A stretch of 64,000 nt of DNA from BJGV01 sp964194745 (GCA_965248035.1 OZ252054.1:1054001-1118000), one strand, 5' to 3'; shown: positions 1-9,365, counted from the first letter of the stretch. Numbers and translations are program-made. Notes: generated from the sequence alone by a model not told the origin.

Positions 1-2
1 CA

Positions 3-698
3 CACCTAATTAACGTACCTCAGTGGGTGGAGAAGGAGAAATTACAGAACGAAAAACTGGCTCTAGGGTTTTATTTGAGCGGACATCCGTTCAATGCTTA
101 TGCTGATGAACTGAAAAATTTTGTGCCTACTCAACTGGATCGGTTAAATCCACAAAGGGAACCACAGATTCTAGCTGGTATTATTTACTCCATTCGCATT
201 CAAATGACCCGACGAGGCAAGATGGGAGTAATAGTATTGGATGATGGTAACGCACGCGTAGAACTAGTAGTTTACAGCGAGTTATTTGACGCGAACCGTA
301 ATTGGCTGAAGGAAGACCAATTACTAGTAGTGGAGGCCAAGGTAAGCAGTAAGGGGGGCAATGAAGAAAATGGTGGTGGATTGCGTATTTCTATTGACAA
401 GCTTTTTGATCTCGCTGGCGCTCGTTCCCACTATGCAAAAGGTATGTGGTTACATTGCAATGGGTTGTCGAATGCAGTCAAGTTGAGGGATCTGCTAGCG
501 CCCTATCGCAATACCGGCAGCCCTAATACTAATAGTGGAAACAATACTCGTTACTGTCCAGTATCGGTAATTTATCGCAACCAGAATGCGGCTTGTGAAA
601 TTGAATTAGGCGAAGCATGGCGGGTGAGCTTGCACGACAACCTACTTCAATCTTTATCAGAACATTTCCAAGCAGAGAATGTGAGAGTAATTTACTGA
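3..698 (+). CDS. dnaE: DNA polymerase III alpha subunit, C-terminal part (cut by window start)
   Basis: The open frame runs in from the left edge and the GTG at 27 is not the true start, since the frame is already coding at base 3. The early GFYLSGHPF stretch is typical of replicative DNA polymerase III alpha between the helix-hairpin-helix region and the OB fold. Next come the OB-fold strands (from about IYSIRIQMTRRGKMG) and the C-terminal domain that in DnaE binds tau. Only about 232 residues are visible; the polymerase active site and PHP domain lie upstream. The chromosomal replicase role is family knowledge. The gene ends 112 bp before rplM. Confidence 0.93.
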   Translation, partial: HLINVPQWVEKEKLQNEKLALGFYLSGHPFNAYADELKNFVPTQLDRLNPQREPQILAGIIYSIRIQMTRRGKMGVIVLDDGNARVELVVYSELFDANRNWLKEDQLLVVEAKVSSKGGNEENGGGLRISIDKLFDLAGARSHYAKGMWLHCNGLSNAVKLRDLLAPYRNTGSPNTNSGNNTRYCPVSVIYRNQNAACEIELGEAWRVSLHDNLLQSLSEHFQAENVRVIY

Positions 699-763
699 TG
701 GCATTTATTCAGGCCACATCAACTAGAAGGCATTGAAATACGTGTCAGAGGAGGGACTTAAGT

Positions 764-792
764 TTGACATTAGGTTGGGTCTAGCATAGAAT
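764..792 (+). promoter_or_regulatory. Sigma-70 type promoter for rplM-rpsI
   Basis: TTGACA at 764-769 and TAGAAT at 787-792 are separated by exactly 17 bp. This is an almost ideal housekeeping promoter, placed about 20 bp before the first rplM start codon. It would give a very short leader to the ribosomal protein operon. No transcript data support it; the call rests on sequence and position. Confidence 0.7.
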
Positions 793-810
793 TCGCGCCA
801 TTCCTTAGAC

Positions 811-1260
811 ATGCAGAACACCTTTGTGAAAACATTCTCAGCCAAACCAAACGAAGTGAACCACGACTGGATTGTGATTGATGCGGCCGACAAAGTGTTG
901 GGGCGTCTAGCCACCGAGATTGCTCGTCGTTTGCGTGGAAAACACAAATCAATATTCACCCCCCATGTAGATACCGGTGACTACATCGTTGTGGTCAATG
1001 TTGACAAATTGCGTATCACCGGCAACAAGGCAGAAAATAAAGCCTATTATCGTCACAGTGGTTATCCTGGAGGGATTTACGAGACAAGTTTCGCCAAAAT
1101 GCATGAACGTTTTCCTGGAAGACCACTAAAAAATGCGGTAAGGGGCATGTTGCCGAAAGGTCCACTTGGCTACGCTATGTTGAAGAAACTCAAAATTTAT
1201 GCTGGAACCGCCCATCCCCATGCTGCGCAACAGCCTCTACAACTTGACTTAGGAACTTAA
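811..1260 (+). CDS. rplM: 50S ribosomal protein L13
   Basis: L13 is an early-assembly protein of the large ribosomal subunit. The whole family pattern is visible: WIVIDAADKVLGRLATEIA near the start, GKHK, TPHVDTGDY, MLPKGPLG and the ending HAAQQP. The length is 149 residues against about 142 usually. The extra five residues precede a GTG at 826 that would give the classical MKTFSAKP start, so the true start may be 826; neither candidate has a clear Shine-Dalgarno. It is followed after 7 nt by rpsI, the standard bacterial pair, under the promoter just upstream. Confidence 0.97.
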   Translation: MQNTFVKTFSAKPNEVNHDWIVIDAADKVLGRLATEIARRLRGKHKSIFTPHVDTGDYIVVVNVDKLRITGNKAENKAYYRHSGYPGGIYETSFAKMHERFPGRPLKNAVRGMLPKGPLGYAMLKKLKIYAGTAHPHAAQQPLQLDLGT

Positions 1261-1267
1261 AAGGCTT

Positions 1268-1660
1268 ATGAGCACATATTATAATTATGGTACCGGTCGG
1301 CGTAAGAGTGCTGTAGCTCGGGTATTCATGAAACCAGGTAAAGGAGTGATCGTTATCAATCATAAATTAGTCGATGAATTTTTCTCACGTGAAACTGGTC
1401 GCATGATAGTTCGTCAACCACTTGAATTGACAGGAAATCTAAAAACTTTTGACATCATGGTGAATATTTATGGTGGTGGTGAATCTGGACAAGCGGATGC
1501 GGTACGTCATGGCATTACTCGTGCGCTTATTGATTATGATGAAACACTCAGGCCTGTATTGAGAAAGGCGGGGCTAGTCACGCGAGATGCGCGTGAAGTA
1601 GAGCGGAAAAAAGTAGGTTTGCGCAAGGCGCGTAGGCGTAAGCAGTTCTCTAAACGCTAA
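1268..1660 (+). CDS. rpsI: 30S ribosomal protein S9
   Basis: S9 is a small-subunit protein whose basic C-terminal tail reaches the P-site tRNA. The 130-residue product has the expected GTGRRKSAVARV start, the GGGESGQADAVRHGI middle and a tail ending QFSKR preceded by a run of arginines and lysines. An AAAGG Shine-Dalgarno lies just before the ATG. It is cotranscribed with rplM, and a strong terminator hairpin follows directly, so this is a two-gene operon. Confidence 0.98.
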   Translation: MSTYYNYGTGRRKSAVARVFMKPGKGVIVINHKLVDEFFSRETGRMIVRQPLELTGNLKTFDIMVNIYGGGESGQADAVRHGITRALIDYDETLRPVLRKAGLVTRDAREVERKKVGLRKARRRKQFSKR

Positions 1661-1673
1661 TGTTTTGCATAAT

Positions 1674-1704
1674 AAAAAAGCCGCCAACTTCTGGCGGCTT
1701 TTTT
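1674..1704 (+). terminator. Rho-independent terminator after rpsI
   Basis: A seven-base GC-rich stem (GCCGCCA paired with TGGCGGC) encloses a five-base loop. It is preceded by six A and followed by six T, so it could work in both directions. It closes the rplM-rpsI operon. Confidence 0.92.
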
Positions 1705-1799
1705 GTTTGTTGCTTATAATTATTAGACTTATTTTTTTATGAAACGTGGACAGGAATTAATACTGACTTCGCTTGTCCAATAAATCGTTTGGGAATTTT

Positions 1800-2828
1800 A
1801 TGATTACAGTTGGAATTGTTGGTGGGACTGGTTATACCGGTGTTGAGTTACTGCGTATATTGTTACAGCATCCTGAGGTAAGCATACAAGCGATAACTTC
1901 GCGCAAAGAGACGGGGATGGCTGTAGCCGAGTTATTCCCCAGTTTGCGTGGAAGGATAGCGCTAAAATTTTGTGATCCAGCTGATGCTAAGCTGGACAAA
2001 TGTAACGTAGTGTTCTTTGCTACTCCTAACGGCATTGCAATGCAGCAAACTAGGGTATTACTGGACGCAGGAGTGCGTGTGATAGATCTAGCTGCAGACT
2101 TTCGCCTTAAGGATGTGTCTGAGTGGGAGCAATGGTACGGCATACCCCATGCCTGCCCAGATCTGGTGGCAGAGGCTGTCTATGGCTTACCTGAGGTCAA
2201 TCGCGACAAGATCAAGGTAGCACGTCTAGTAGCCAATCCCGGTTGCTATCCTACTGCTGTGCAGCTTGGTTTTTTACCTTTGATCGAAACTGGAATTGTA
2301 GACACGGATCATCTTATCGCTGATGTAAAATCTGGTGTTTCCGGCGCAGGACGCAACGCGGAAGTGCACACACTGTTTGCAGAAGCCTCTGATAATTTCA
2401 AGGCTTATGGTGTACCCGGACACCGTCATCTACCTGAAATCAAACAGGGTTTGTCTAATATTGCAGCTAGGTCGATTGGGCTTACGTTCGTGCCGCATCT
2501 CACCCCGATGATCCGGGGCATACACGCTACGCTCTACGCGAGACTTACCGCAGACGTTGATCTACACGCATTATATGAAAATCGTTATGCTAATGAGCCG
2601 TTTCTTGATGTGTTACCCGCTGGTAGTCATCCAGAAACCCGTTCAGTGCGGGGATCCAATTTCTGTCGTATTGCGGTGCACCGCCCTCAAGGTGGTGATA
2701 CGGTAGTTGTATTGACGGTGACTGACAATTTGGTTAAGGGCGCGGCGGGACAGGCAGTACAGAACATGAATCTAATGTTTGGCTACCCAGAAACGCTTGG
2801 TATTGATCATATTGCGCAGTTACCGTAA
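1800..2828 (+). CDS. argC: N-acetyl-gamma-glutamyl-phosphate reductase
   Basis: ArgC reduces N-acetylglutamyl phosphate to the semialdehyde with NADPH in arginine biosynthesis. The N-terminal Rossmann motif GIVGGTGYTGVELLR starts at residue 4, the catalytic cysteine lies in VANPGCYPTA near residue 150, and the later PGHRHLPEI histidine motif is present. A TTG at 1773 would add nine residues, but the ATG at 1800 gives the canonical start, so I use it. The product is about 342 residues, normal for the family. It is separated from rpsI by a terminator and so probably has its own promoter in 1705-1790. Confidence 0.96.
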   Translation: MITVGIVGGTGYTGVELLRILLQHPEVSIQAITSRKETGMAVAELFPSLRGRIALKFCDPADAKLDKCNVVFFATPNGIAMQQTRVLLDAGVRVIDLAADFRLKDVSEWEQWYGIPHACPDLVAEAVYGLPEVNRDKIKVARLVANPGCYPTAVQLGFLPLIETGIVDTDHLIADVKSGVSGAGRNAEVHTLFAEASDNFKAYGVPGHRHLPEIKQGLSNIAARSIGLTFVPHLTPMIRGIHATLYARLTADVDLHALYENRYANEPFLDVLPAGSHPETRSVRGSNFCRIAVHRPQGGDTVVVLTVTDNLVKGAAGQAVQNMNLMFGYPETLGIDHIAQLP

Positions 2829-2856
2829 ACATACCACAGTTAATTGGCGTAGCTCG

Positions 2857-3569
2857 ATGGAAATTATAAAAAGAATCAAAAGAAAATTTGGGATATTTGC
2901 ACCACAAGTTGCGGTACGTCCACACCTTCCATGGTATTTACGCTGGTTGGTAATCATTGTTTTCGCTACACTCGTGTTGTTGTTGTCTTGGATCATGTTC
3001 GACGTTGGACGCAAGTTTACTAGTTTTGACAAGAATGGGATAAATCATGAGTTGGATCAGTTATCCGATTTTAGTACGCGTTTAAAGCGAGATAATGAGA
3101 AATTGCGCACACAGGTAACTGGACTTGAGCGACAGTTACAAATGGAAAGTATTACAAGAAAAGATATTGCCGAACAAGTCAAGGTTTTAGGGAATGAAAA
3201 CACCTACTTAAAGGAAGATTTGGCATTTTTCCAAAATCTTGTATCAGGCGACGGAAAGGCTACTGAAAATATCTTTATTTACCAGTTCAATATAGCTTAG
3301 TGCTGTTACATGGCGGAGAACCTACTAATAAGTTCAAAGGTAAACTAGCTTTCACGGTCCATTTGTGGCAGGATGGAAAGAAGGTGATAAGGTCCCTTCC
3401 AAGTGAGGGTTCCTCTGGAGTGCTTAGCATAAGCTTCAAGCTTTACCATCGAGTAGAGAGAACTTTCAAAGTTTCACCAGATGCTGTAGTGAAGGGGTTG
3501 CAGGTACAAGTATTTGAAGATGGCACAAAAGAGGAAAAGTCGATTCGGGTCGTGAATCTGTCTTTGTGA
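2857..3569 (+). pseudogene. DUF6776-like inner-membrane coiled-coil protein, frameshifted
   Basis: The first part (2857-3300) has a basic N-terminus, one membrane segment at about residues 28-50, then a coiled coil, and stops at TAG 3298-3300. A second frame open through 3270-3569 continues the protein (LPVQYSLVLLHGGEP, then a beta-rich C-terminus). In relatives as I recall them these parts are one protein with a few more residues between YQF and LP. A small deletion near 3270 therefore probably removed about 20 nt and shifted the frame. This domain protein commonly sits between argC and a bactofilin gene, as here. Its function is unknown. The family name is given with moderate certainty. Confidence 0.7.
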
Positions 3570-3580
3570 AGGAGAAGAAA

Positions 3581-3991
3581 ATGTTTGGAAAGAAAGCCAG
3601 CAAACCCCAGTGCCATATTGACACAATCATTGGTATGGACACTTGCATCCAGGGTGATGTCGAGTTCGGCGGAGGCTTGCGCGTGGATGGGCATGTTCGT
3701 GGGAATATTATCGCAACAGGAGAAAAGCCAAGTACTTTGGTATTGAGTGAGCAGGCAACAATTGAAGGAAAAGTGCAAGTTTCTCATGCAGTTCTTAATG
3801 GCACCATAGTTGGCCCAATACACACATACGAGTACCTTGAACTACAGGCCAAAGCTAGGGTATCAGGAGACGTGCATTATCGGGTCATTGAAATTAAGTT
3901 TGGCGCAATGATCGAAGGTAAGCTAGTTAATCAGGGCAACTCTGAATCTGACGAGAAGGTAGTAGAGCTACCACCGGTTGCCAGTGATTAG
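3581..3991 (+). CDS. Bactofilin family cytoskeletal protein
   Basis: Bactofilins polymerise into filaments that act in cell shape, stalk or polar localisation. The 136-residue product has a short charged N-terminus, then the right-handed beta-helix pattern of repeated hydrophobic-glycine turns (IIGMDTCIQGDVEFGGGLRV, then GHVRGNI, IEGKVQV, VSGDVHY), and an acidic tail. The ATG at 3581 has an ideal AAGGAG at 3569-3574; the longer GTG start at 3566 would put that site inside the gene and is rejected. It lies directly behind the damaged DUF6776-like gene, a conserved neighbour pair. Confidence 0.9.
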   Translation: MFGKKASKPQCHIDTIIGMDTCIQGDVEFGGGLRVDGHVRGNIIATGEKPSTLVLSEQATIEGKVQVSHAVLNGTIVGPIHTYEYLELQAKARVSGDVHYRVIEIKFGAMIEGKLVNQGNSESDEKVVELPPVASD

Positions 3992-4047
3992 CATTTTAGC
4001 AATCACTGTGAGTAATTTTCACGGCTAATTTTATAAAAGAATCTAAC

Positions 4048-4416
4048 ATGAACGCAATTACTGAAACGAAGTCCGTAACCGAAATGCAAGTTCCACTGAT
4101 CTTTACCGATAGTGCCGCGAATAAGGTCAAGAAGCTGATAGAAGAAGAGGGTAGTAGTGACCTTAAATTGAGAGTTTTTGTGAGCGGTGGCGGATGTTCT
4201 GGTTTTAAATATGGCTTCACATTTGATGAATTGATCAATGAAGACGATACCGTGATGGAAAAAAATGGGGTGAAATTGCTAATTGACCCAATGAGTTTCC
4301 AGTATTTGGTTGGTGCAGAAATTGATTTCGAAGAAAACTTACAAGGTGCTCAATTTATTATCAAGAATCCCGGTGCTACAAGTACCTGTGGTTGTGGTTC
4401 TTCGTTTTCAGCATAA
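4048..4416 (+). CDS. erpA: Iron-sulfur cluster insertion protein ErpA
   Basis: This A-type carrier delivers Fe-S clusters to apoproteins. The three conserved cysteines are present: one in SGGGCSGFKYGF near residue 50 and two in the C-terminal CGCGSSF. The length of 122 residues and the acidic lead-in before PLIFTDSAANKVK fit ErpA better than IscA. It stands alone between bactofilin and the convergent anmK. Clients in this window would include Nth and RnfB, both Fe-S proteins; that link is inference. Confidence 0.93.
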   Translation: MNAITETKSVTEMQVPLIFTDSAANKVKKLIEEEGSSDLKLRVFVSGGGCSGFKYGFTFDELINEDDTVMEKNGVKLLIDPMSFQYLVGAEIDFEENLQGAQFIIKNPGATSTCGCGSSFSA

Positions 4417-4434
4417 GTGATTTAGTGTAAGAAA

Positions 4435-4460
4435 AAAATGAGAGCCAATGATCTCATTTT
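4435..4460. terminator. Bidirectional terminator-like hairpin between erpA and anmK
   Basis: Nine-base perfect arms (AAAATGAGA and TCTCATTTT) enclose an eight-base loop, flanked by an A-run on one side and T-run on the other. Its place between two convergent genes suggests shared termination. The stem is AT-rich, so it is weaker than the rpsI terminator. Confidence 0.55.
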
Positions 4461-4503
4461 CCGATAGGATATGTGAAATCATGTTGCAAGAAATAACCTA
4501 GAT

Positions 4504-5604
4504 TTAAGCCTGGTAGATCGCACCAAGGATCCTTGTTCCTTTTGCACTAGTAACAGAGGGGAGGTTGCCGGGAACTCCTAGAATAGCCTGTTTTGCCAAC
4601 CAAGCAAAAGCAAATGCCTCTAGCCAATCAGCATTAGCGCCCAGCACATCAGTTAGTTCTACTTTTTTTCCAGGTAATGAGGCTTGAAGTTTGGAGGTTA
4701 GTGCCTTATTACGTGCGCCACCACCACACAGATAAATTTCTGTAGCATCAGAAAAGTAGGCCAATATCGAATTGGTGATTGTTGTGACGGTGAGTTGCAG
4801 CAGAGTTGCTTGTACGTCCCCAGGTTTTTCATGTCCAGATAGGCAACTCTCCAACCAAGCAAAATTGAATATTTCCCTACCCGTACTTTTTGGTGGGGGA
4901 AGAGAGAAGAATTGAAGCGACATAAGTTTTTCTAGTAGTGCCGGGATTACTTTTCCTGACTCCGCCCACGTTCCATTTTCATCGTAAGTAGTTCCGATGT
5001 GACGCAGACACCATGAGTCCATTAGTAGATTGCCAGGACCGCAGTCGAAGCCAACCACTTCCTTATTGAGAGCTAGGCAAGTGATATTAGAGATTCCACC
5101 GATATTGACAATAATACGATGAATTTTAGGATCTTGAAATAAGAGTTGGTGGAATCCCGGAACTAGCGGGGCACCCTGACCACCTGCTGCTATATCACGA
5201 TTTCTGAAGTCTGCTACGACAGTGATACCTGTGAGCTCAGCCAGCAATGCAGCATTCCCAAGCTGGATAGAATAGCCCATCCCTGATTGTGGACAGTGGC
5301 GCACAGTTTGACCATGGCAACCGATAGCGGCGACATTCTGTGGTTCTACCTTATTTTCCTTAAGCAATTCGATAACAGCCTTAGCGTAGCTGTGTGCCAA
5401 CGTATTGCTAAGCATGGCTGCACGATGGAGTTCATCATTGCCCGATTGATGTAAATCTAGCAACTGCCTACGTAAATCTTTATCGTAGGGCAGGTAAAGG
5501 GTGTGTAGCAGGGATGGGGGTAGCGAGTTAAAATCCACCAGTGCCGCATCAACCCCGTCTAGGCTGGTTCCCGACATGATGCCGATATGGTAAGTGGGTT
5601 TCAA
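4504..5604 (-). CDS. anmK: Anhydro-N-acetylmuramic acid kinase
   Basis: AnmK phosphorylates and opens 1,6-anhydroMurNAc recovered from cell-wall turnover, giving MurNAc-6-phosphate. Sequence signs are the N-terminal GIMSGTSLDGVDAAL, the catalytic-region GFDCGPGNLLMD and the C-terminal CGGGARN. The length of 366 residues is typical. The next gene upstream on the same strand is a murein-degrading peptidase, so the pair makes sense as wall turnover and recycling. Confidence 0.96.
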   Translation of the reverse strand: MKPTYHIGIMSGTSLDGVDAALVDFNSLPPSLLHTLYLPYDKDLRRQLLDLHQSGNDELHRAAMLSNTLAHSYAKAVIELLKENKVEPQNVAAIGCHGQTVRHCPQSGMGYSIQLGNAALLAELTGITVVADFRNRDIAAGGQGAPLVPGFHQLLFQDPKIHRIIVNIGGISNITCLALNKEVVGFDCGPGNLLMDSWCLRHIGTTYDENGTWAESGKVIPALLEKLMSLQFFSLPPPKSTGREIFNFAWLESCLSGHEKPGDVQATLLQLTVTTITNSILAYFSDATEIYLCGGGARNKALTSKLQASLPGKKVELTDVLGANADWLEAFAFAWLAKQAILGVPGNLPSVTSAKGTRILGAIYQA

Positions 5605-5649
5605 ATGACGTCCGCTATGTACCCGTATTCTTCCCCGGACTCAATCAAT

Positions 5650-6927
5650 CTAGTCGAGTAAAACGAGGTTCGTGTCGCGCAACATATTCAATCGAGCCAT
5701 TAACGGTTTTGCATGTTCTTTAAATGCAGGTATGTTTTTGGCTGAAAGAGGTATCGCTGCAGGCATTACTACACGCAGAGGGTTACGTTGCACGCCATTA
5801 ACGCGGAATTCGTAATGCAAATGTGGGCCGGTTGCCATCCCAGTTGAACCAACATAGCCAATTATATCGCCTTGGTTGACGCGCCGTCCCTTACGTAGGC
5901 CTTTGGCAAATGCCGATAAGTGTGCATAGGCGGTCGAATATCGTCCACGGTGCTTTAGAATGATTAGCTTGCCATAACCTCGCTTTCGAGTAGTAACTGC
6001 TACAGTCCCGTTGGCGGTGGCTCTTACCGGTGTACCTCTCGGTGCAGCGTAGTCAACACCCTTATGTGCCCGCCGTTTTTTTAGTACCGGATGATATCGG
6101 GAACGGGAAAACCTGGAACTTATTCGGGAAAATTTAAGTGGTGAACGGAGGAATGCCCTACGCAGATTTTTCCTGTCAGGTGTGTAATAGCCTCTTTCTT
6201 TGTCATTTGCCTCAAAGTAAACAGCTTGGTAGGGTTTTCCTTTGTTGACAAATTCAACCGCTAGTACTCGCCCGGTTCCTAAGGGTTCGCCGCTACTGTA
6301 GTGTGATTCATATACTACCTTAAAGCGATCTTCTTTGCGCAGGTCGCGATGAAAATCAATGTCAGAAGCAAAAATATCAGCAATCTGAATGGCCACGCTA
6401 TCTGGTACGTTGACGCCATCAGTAGCAGCGAACAACGAACTTTTTATCACTCCAGATTTCATTTGAATGTGTGTTTCTAGCTTAACTGGGTGTTTGTTCG
6501 CCTTAAAGACGCCATCTGTTTTTTTCATCAGTAACTGTTTGCCCCTGCTGGGGAAATAGCGTAGCGTTAACAATTCGCCGGCGACAGTAGTTTGTGCATG
6601 GATGGTTTTGCCGGGCACTAACCGGCGCATAGCTTTTATATTCCTGGCATCACGCAAGAAATTTGTCGTGTCTTGGTTGTTTATTTTAAGCCGGGCGAGT
6701 AGTGACGCTACACTGTCATTGCGTTGGATACGCTCTTGGCGCCAAAATATCATGTTCGCATCAGCAGTTTGGGGTATATCTGGAAGGGATAGGTCGAGAA
6801 CGATCTTTTGCACGGGGATATCTTCCAAGGGAGTAATTGGCACAATACCAAAGGCAGCCACCATACCAAATAGTGGGATGCTAGATAAGATAACCAACCG
6901 GCGTAAGTTTTTTTTCTTTAGTACCAT
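5650..6927 (-). CDS. M23 (LytM) family peptidoglycan endopeptidase
   Basis: A membrane-anchored wall hydrolase or hydrolase activator of the MepM/YebA type. One N-terminal membrane segment lies at about residues 10-28, then an OapA/LysM-like region, then the LytM domain. Its zinc ligands are visible in HKGVDYAAPRG and in GPHLHYEFRVNG. The length of 425 residues suits this architecture. Upstream is a 339-bp intergenic region with a dispersed repeat. Together with anmK it forms a wall-turnover pair transcribed leftwards. Confidence 0.92.
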   Translation of the reverse strand: MVLKKKNLRRLVILSSIPLFGMVAAFGIVPITPLEDIPVQKIVLDLSLPDIPQTADANMIFWRQERIQRNDSVASLLARLKINNQDTTNFLRDARNIKAMRRLVPGKTIHAQTTVAGELLTLRYFPSRGKQLLMKKTDGVFKANKHPVKLETHIQMKSGVIKSSLFAATDGVNVPDSVAIQIADIFASDIDFHRDLRKEDRFKVVYESHYSSGEPLGTGRVLAVEFVNKGKPYQAVYFEANDKERGYYTPDRKNLRRAFLRSPLKFSRISSRFSRSRYHPVLKKRRAHKGVDYAAPRGTPVRATANGTVAVTTRKRGYGKLIILKHRGRYSTAYAHLSAFAKGLRKGRRVNQGDIIGYVGSTGMATGPHLHYEFRVNGVQRNPLRVVMPAAIPLSAKNIPAFKEHAKPLMARLNMLRDTNLVLLD

Positions 6928-7116
6928 TGGTCTTTTGTTTGTTCTGTCTTTTTACCGCGCAGCATAGTTTATTTTTTAAAATCCCATTGAATAGGGGAGT
7001 TTATCATAAGAATCAACAGATCGTGCGTAACTTAAGGCTCTAACCTATTTGTGCTAACGGAGATGCATAGATATTTTACCAAGTTTCAAGAAGCATGACA
7101 GAATTGCGTTCCCGCT

Positions 7117-7225
7117 AATAATTACATAAATACAGGTTCATTGTGGAAGCATTGAAGGATAGATTATTTGTGGAAAAACGAGGTATATATCCCCTATATT
7201 TGTAAATAATTATTTTGAATTTCAA
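7117..7225 (+). repeat. Dispersed non-coding repeat, copy A
   Basis: This stretch in the 339-bp gap before uup aligns by eye with 38223-38330 and more weakly with 38385-38480. Shared blocks include TAATTACATAA, TTGTGG, a GAGGTATATATCCC core and TTGTAAATA followed by an AT-rich tail. No reading frame is conserved. It ends about 40 bp before the uup start, and the other copies lie just before mrcA, so a promoter-associated role is possible. The rest of the gap (6928-7116) shows nothing I can name. Confidence 0.65.
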
Positions 7226-7266
7226 TCTCATATGTTGAATCGCTCTGAAGTGCCATTTATATACTC

Positions 7267-9195
7267 ATGCCTCTCATAAGCCTTGACAAAGTCTATCTGG
7301 CCTTTGGCCATCATGTGTTACTAGATCAATTGGACTTGCAGTTTGATCCAGACGAGCGTATCGGTTTGATAGGCAGAAATGGCGGAGGCAAATCGAGCTT
7401 ACTTCGTGTTATAGCGGATGAGATTAAGCCGGATGACGGTATGGTTTGGCGTACGCCAGCATTGAAGCTGGCCTATGTTTCGCAGGAGCCTAAGCTAGAT
7501 GGAGCCTGTACAATATTTCAGGAAGTATCCAAGGGACTGGGCACAATCAGTCAGGTGCTTCTTGATTACCACGAGGTTTCTCGCTCATTGAGTAGCGGTG
7601 AGGGACATATGGAAGGGCATCTTGCTCGACTGCAGGACTTGCAGAGTGAATTGGACACTCAGGAAGGCTGGCGTATCCAGGGAAGGGTAGAAACTGTTAT
7701 CCACAAACTTAATCTTCCCGAAGATACTCTGGTTGAGTGCCTATCTGGAGGACAGAAGAAACGGGTTGATCTAGCTCGCGCACTGGTTTCGTCACCAGAT
7801 GTGTTGATGCTTGACGAGCCAACGAATCATCTAGATTTTTCATCAATAGAATGGCTGGAAAGGTTGCTCAATGACTTCGCTGGGAGTGTATTATTCGTTA
7901 CTCATGATCGGCGTTTCCTCGATAACGTGGCCACACGAATTATCGAGCTTGATAGAGGTATTTTAACAACTTTTAGCTGCAATTTCGCAGAATATCAGCG
8001 CAAAAAAGCGGAGATTCAGGAAGTTGAAGCAGATCACAATCAAAAATTTGATAAAGTACTGGCACAAGAAGAAAGCTAGATTCGAAAAGGAATACAGGCT
8101 CGCCGTACTCGTAATGAAGGCAGGGTGCGACGACTGGAAGCATTGCGCATTATAACGGGCAGCACGTCGTAAACAAGTGGCAGGGGTTAATCTAAGTATA
8201 GACAAAGGAATACAGTCTGGGCGAATGGTGGCCGAGCTGGAGCACGTTAGCAAAAGTTATGGTGACAAAATCATAATCAAGGATTTTTCCTGTCGCATCA
8301 TGCGAGGTGATCGGGTGGGGCTACTGGGACCTAACGGAGCGGGGAAATCCACCTTGTTAAATCTGATATTTAATGAACTAAAACCCGATACTGGCAAGGT
8401 GCGACAAGGGACCAAGCTCGCGGTAGCTTATTTTGATCAAATGCGTGAACAATTAAATGAGGAGGCAACACTGATCGATACTATCAGCCAAGGCTCTGAT
8501 TTCGTTGAGATTGGTAAGGTTAGGAAGCATGTTATCAGCTATCTGGAGGATTTTTTGTTTACACCGGAACGCTCTCGCTCGTCTGTGAAATCGCTCTCTG
8601 GTGGAGAACGTAACCGACTTTTGCTAGCGCGTTTATTCTCTCGTCCCACTAATGTGCTTGTGCTGGATGAACCCACCAATGATCTAGATATTGAAACTCT
8701 TGAATTACTTGAAGTATTACTACAGGACTACTCTGGCACCCTGTTTCTGGTCAGCCACGACCGTGCGTTTCTAGACAATGTGGTAACCCAGGTGATCGCA
8801 TTCGAGGGCGATGGAGTGTTGCGAGAATACGTGGGCGGTTACGAAGACTGGGTGCGAACAAAGTGTTCCGTACAAGTAATGGGAAAGCAGGAGGTACAGC
8901 GCGGCAAACAGTTTCAACGGCAAGAACACTTAAGCAAACTTCTCGGAATAAGCTAAGCTACAACGAGATGAGAGAGTTAAAAGCATTGCCAACGAAAATT
9001 GAAATTCTGGAACAGGAGCAGGCGAATATTACCTGTAAATTAGGTGATGCGGCGACTTACCATGATTCTCCTGATAAAATAGTGAGGCTACAGACACGTT
9101 TTGTTGGTATAAAGAAGGAGATCATGATCTGTCTTACTAGATGGGATGAGTTAGAAACAAAGCGGTTAGCAGCTGAACAAAATGCACGCTATTAG
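7267..9195 (+). pseudogene. uup: ABC-F ATPase Uup, inactivated by a stop codon and two frameshifts
   Basis: Uup is a soluble ATPase with two fused nucleotide-binding domains, linked to ribosome function and transposon-excision stability. Domain 1 is whole: GRNGGGKSSL, LSGGQKKRVDLARAL, LMLDEPTNHLD. A TAG at 8077-8079 falls where relatives have tryptophan; the same frame then continues for some 24 family-like residues. One extra base near 8150 shifts to the frame holding domain 2 (GPNGAGKSTLLNL, LSGGERNRLLLARLF, VLDEPTNDLD). A third shift near 8860-8930 moves the C-terminal coiled-coil domain (KLSYNEMRELKAL) to another frame. Three separate lesions make it a clear pseudogene. Confidence 0.92.
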
Positions 9196-9335
9196 TAGTG
9201 GAATAAATTCTCGTAGTATCTAGTAACATCGAACATCGATTCGAAATTATCTATCCTTGTTACTCGCATTTAAGCAGACGCGATCAGCATAATCATATCA
9301 AGAAAAGATGGACGCGCCCTAAACTATAACCGTAT

Positions 9336-9365
9336 TTGCAACCGGATTAGAAAGCACAGTATAAT
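9336..9365 (+). promoter_or_regulatory. Probable sigma-70 promoter for the cytochrome c pair
   Basis: TTGCAA at 9336-9341 and a perfect TATAAT at 9360-9365 are 18 bp apart, about 125 bp before the first cytochrome gene. The rest of 9196-9489 holds no recognisable gene. Confidence 0.5.

Noticed and set aside
8077..8079. TAG as a recoded amino acid in uup and the epimerase
   Set aside because: Both genes could be explained by TAG readthrough, but uup has further frameshifts and other genes in the window use TAG as a normal stop, so recoding is unlikely.
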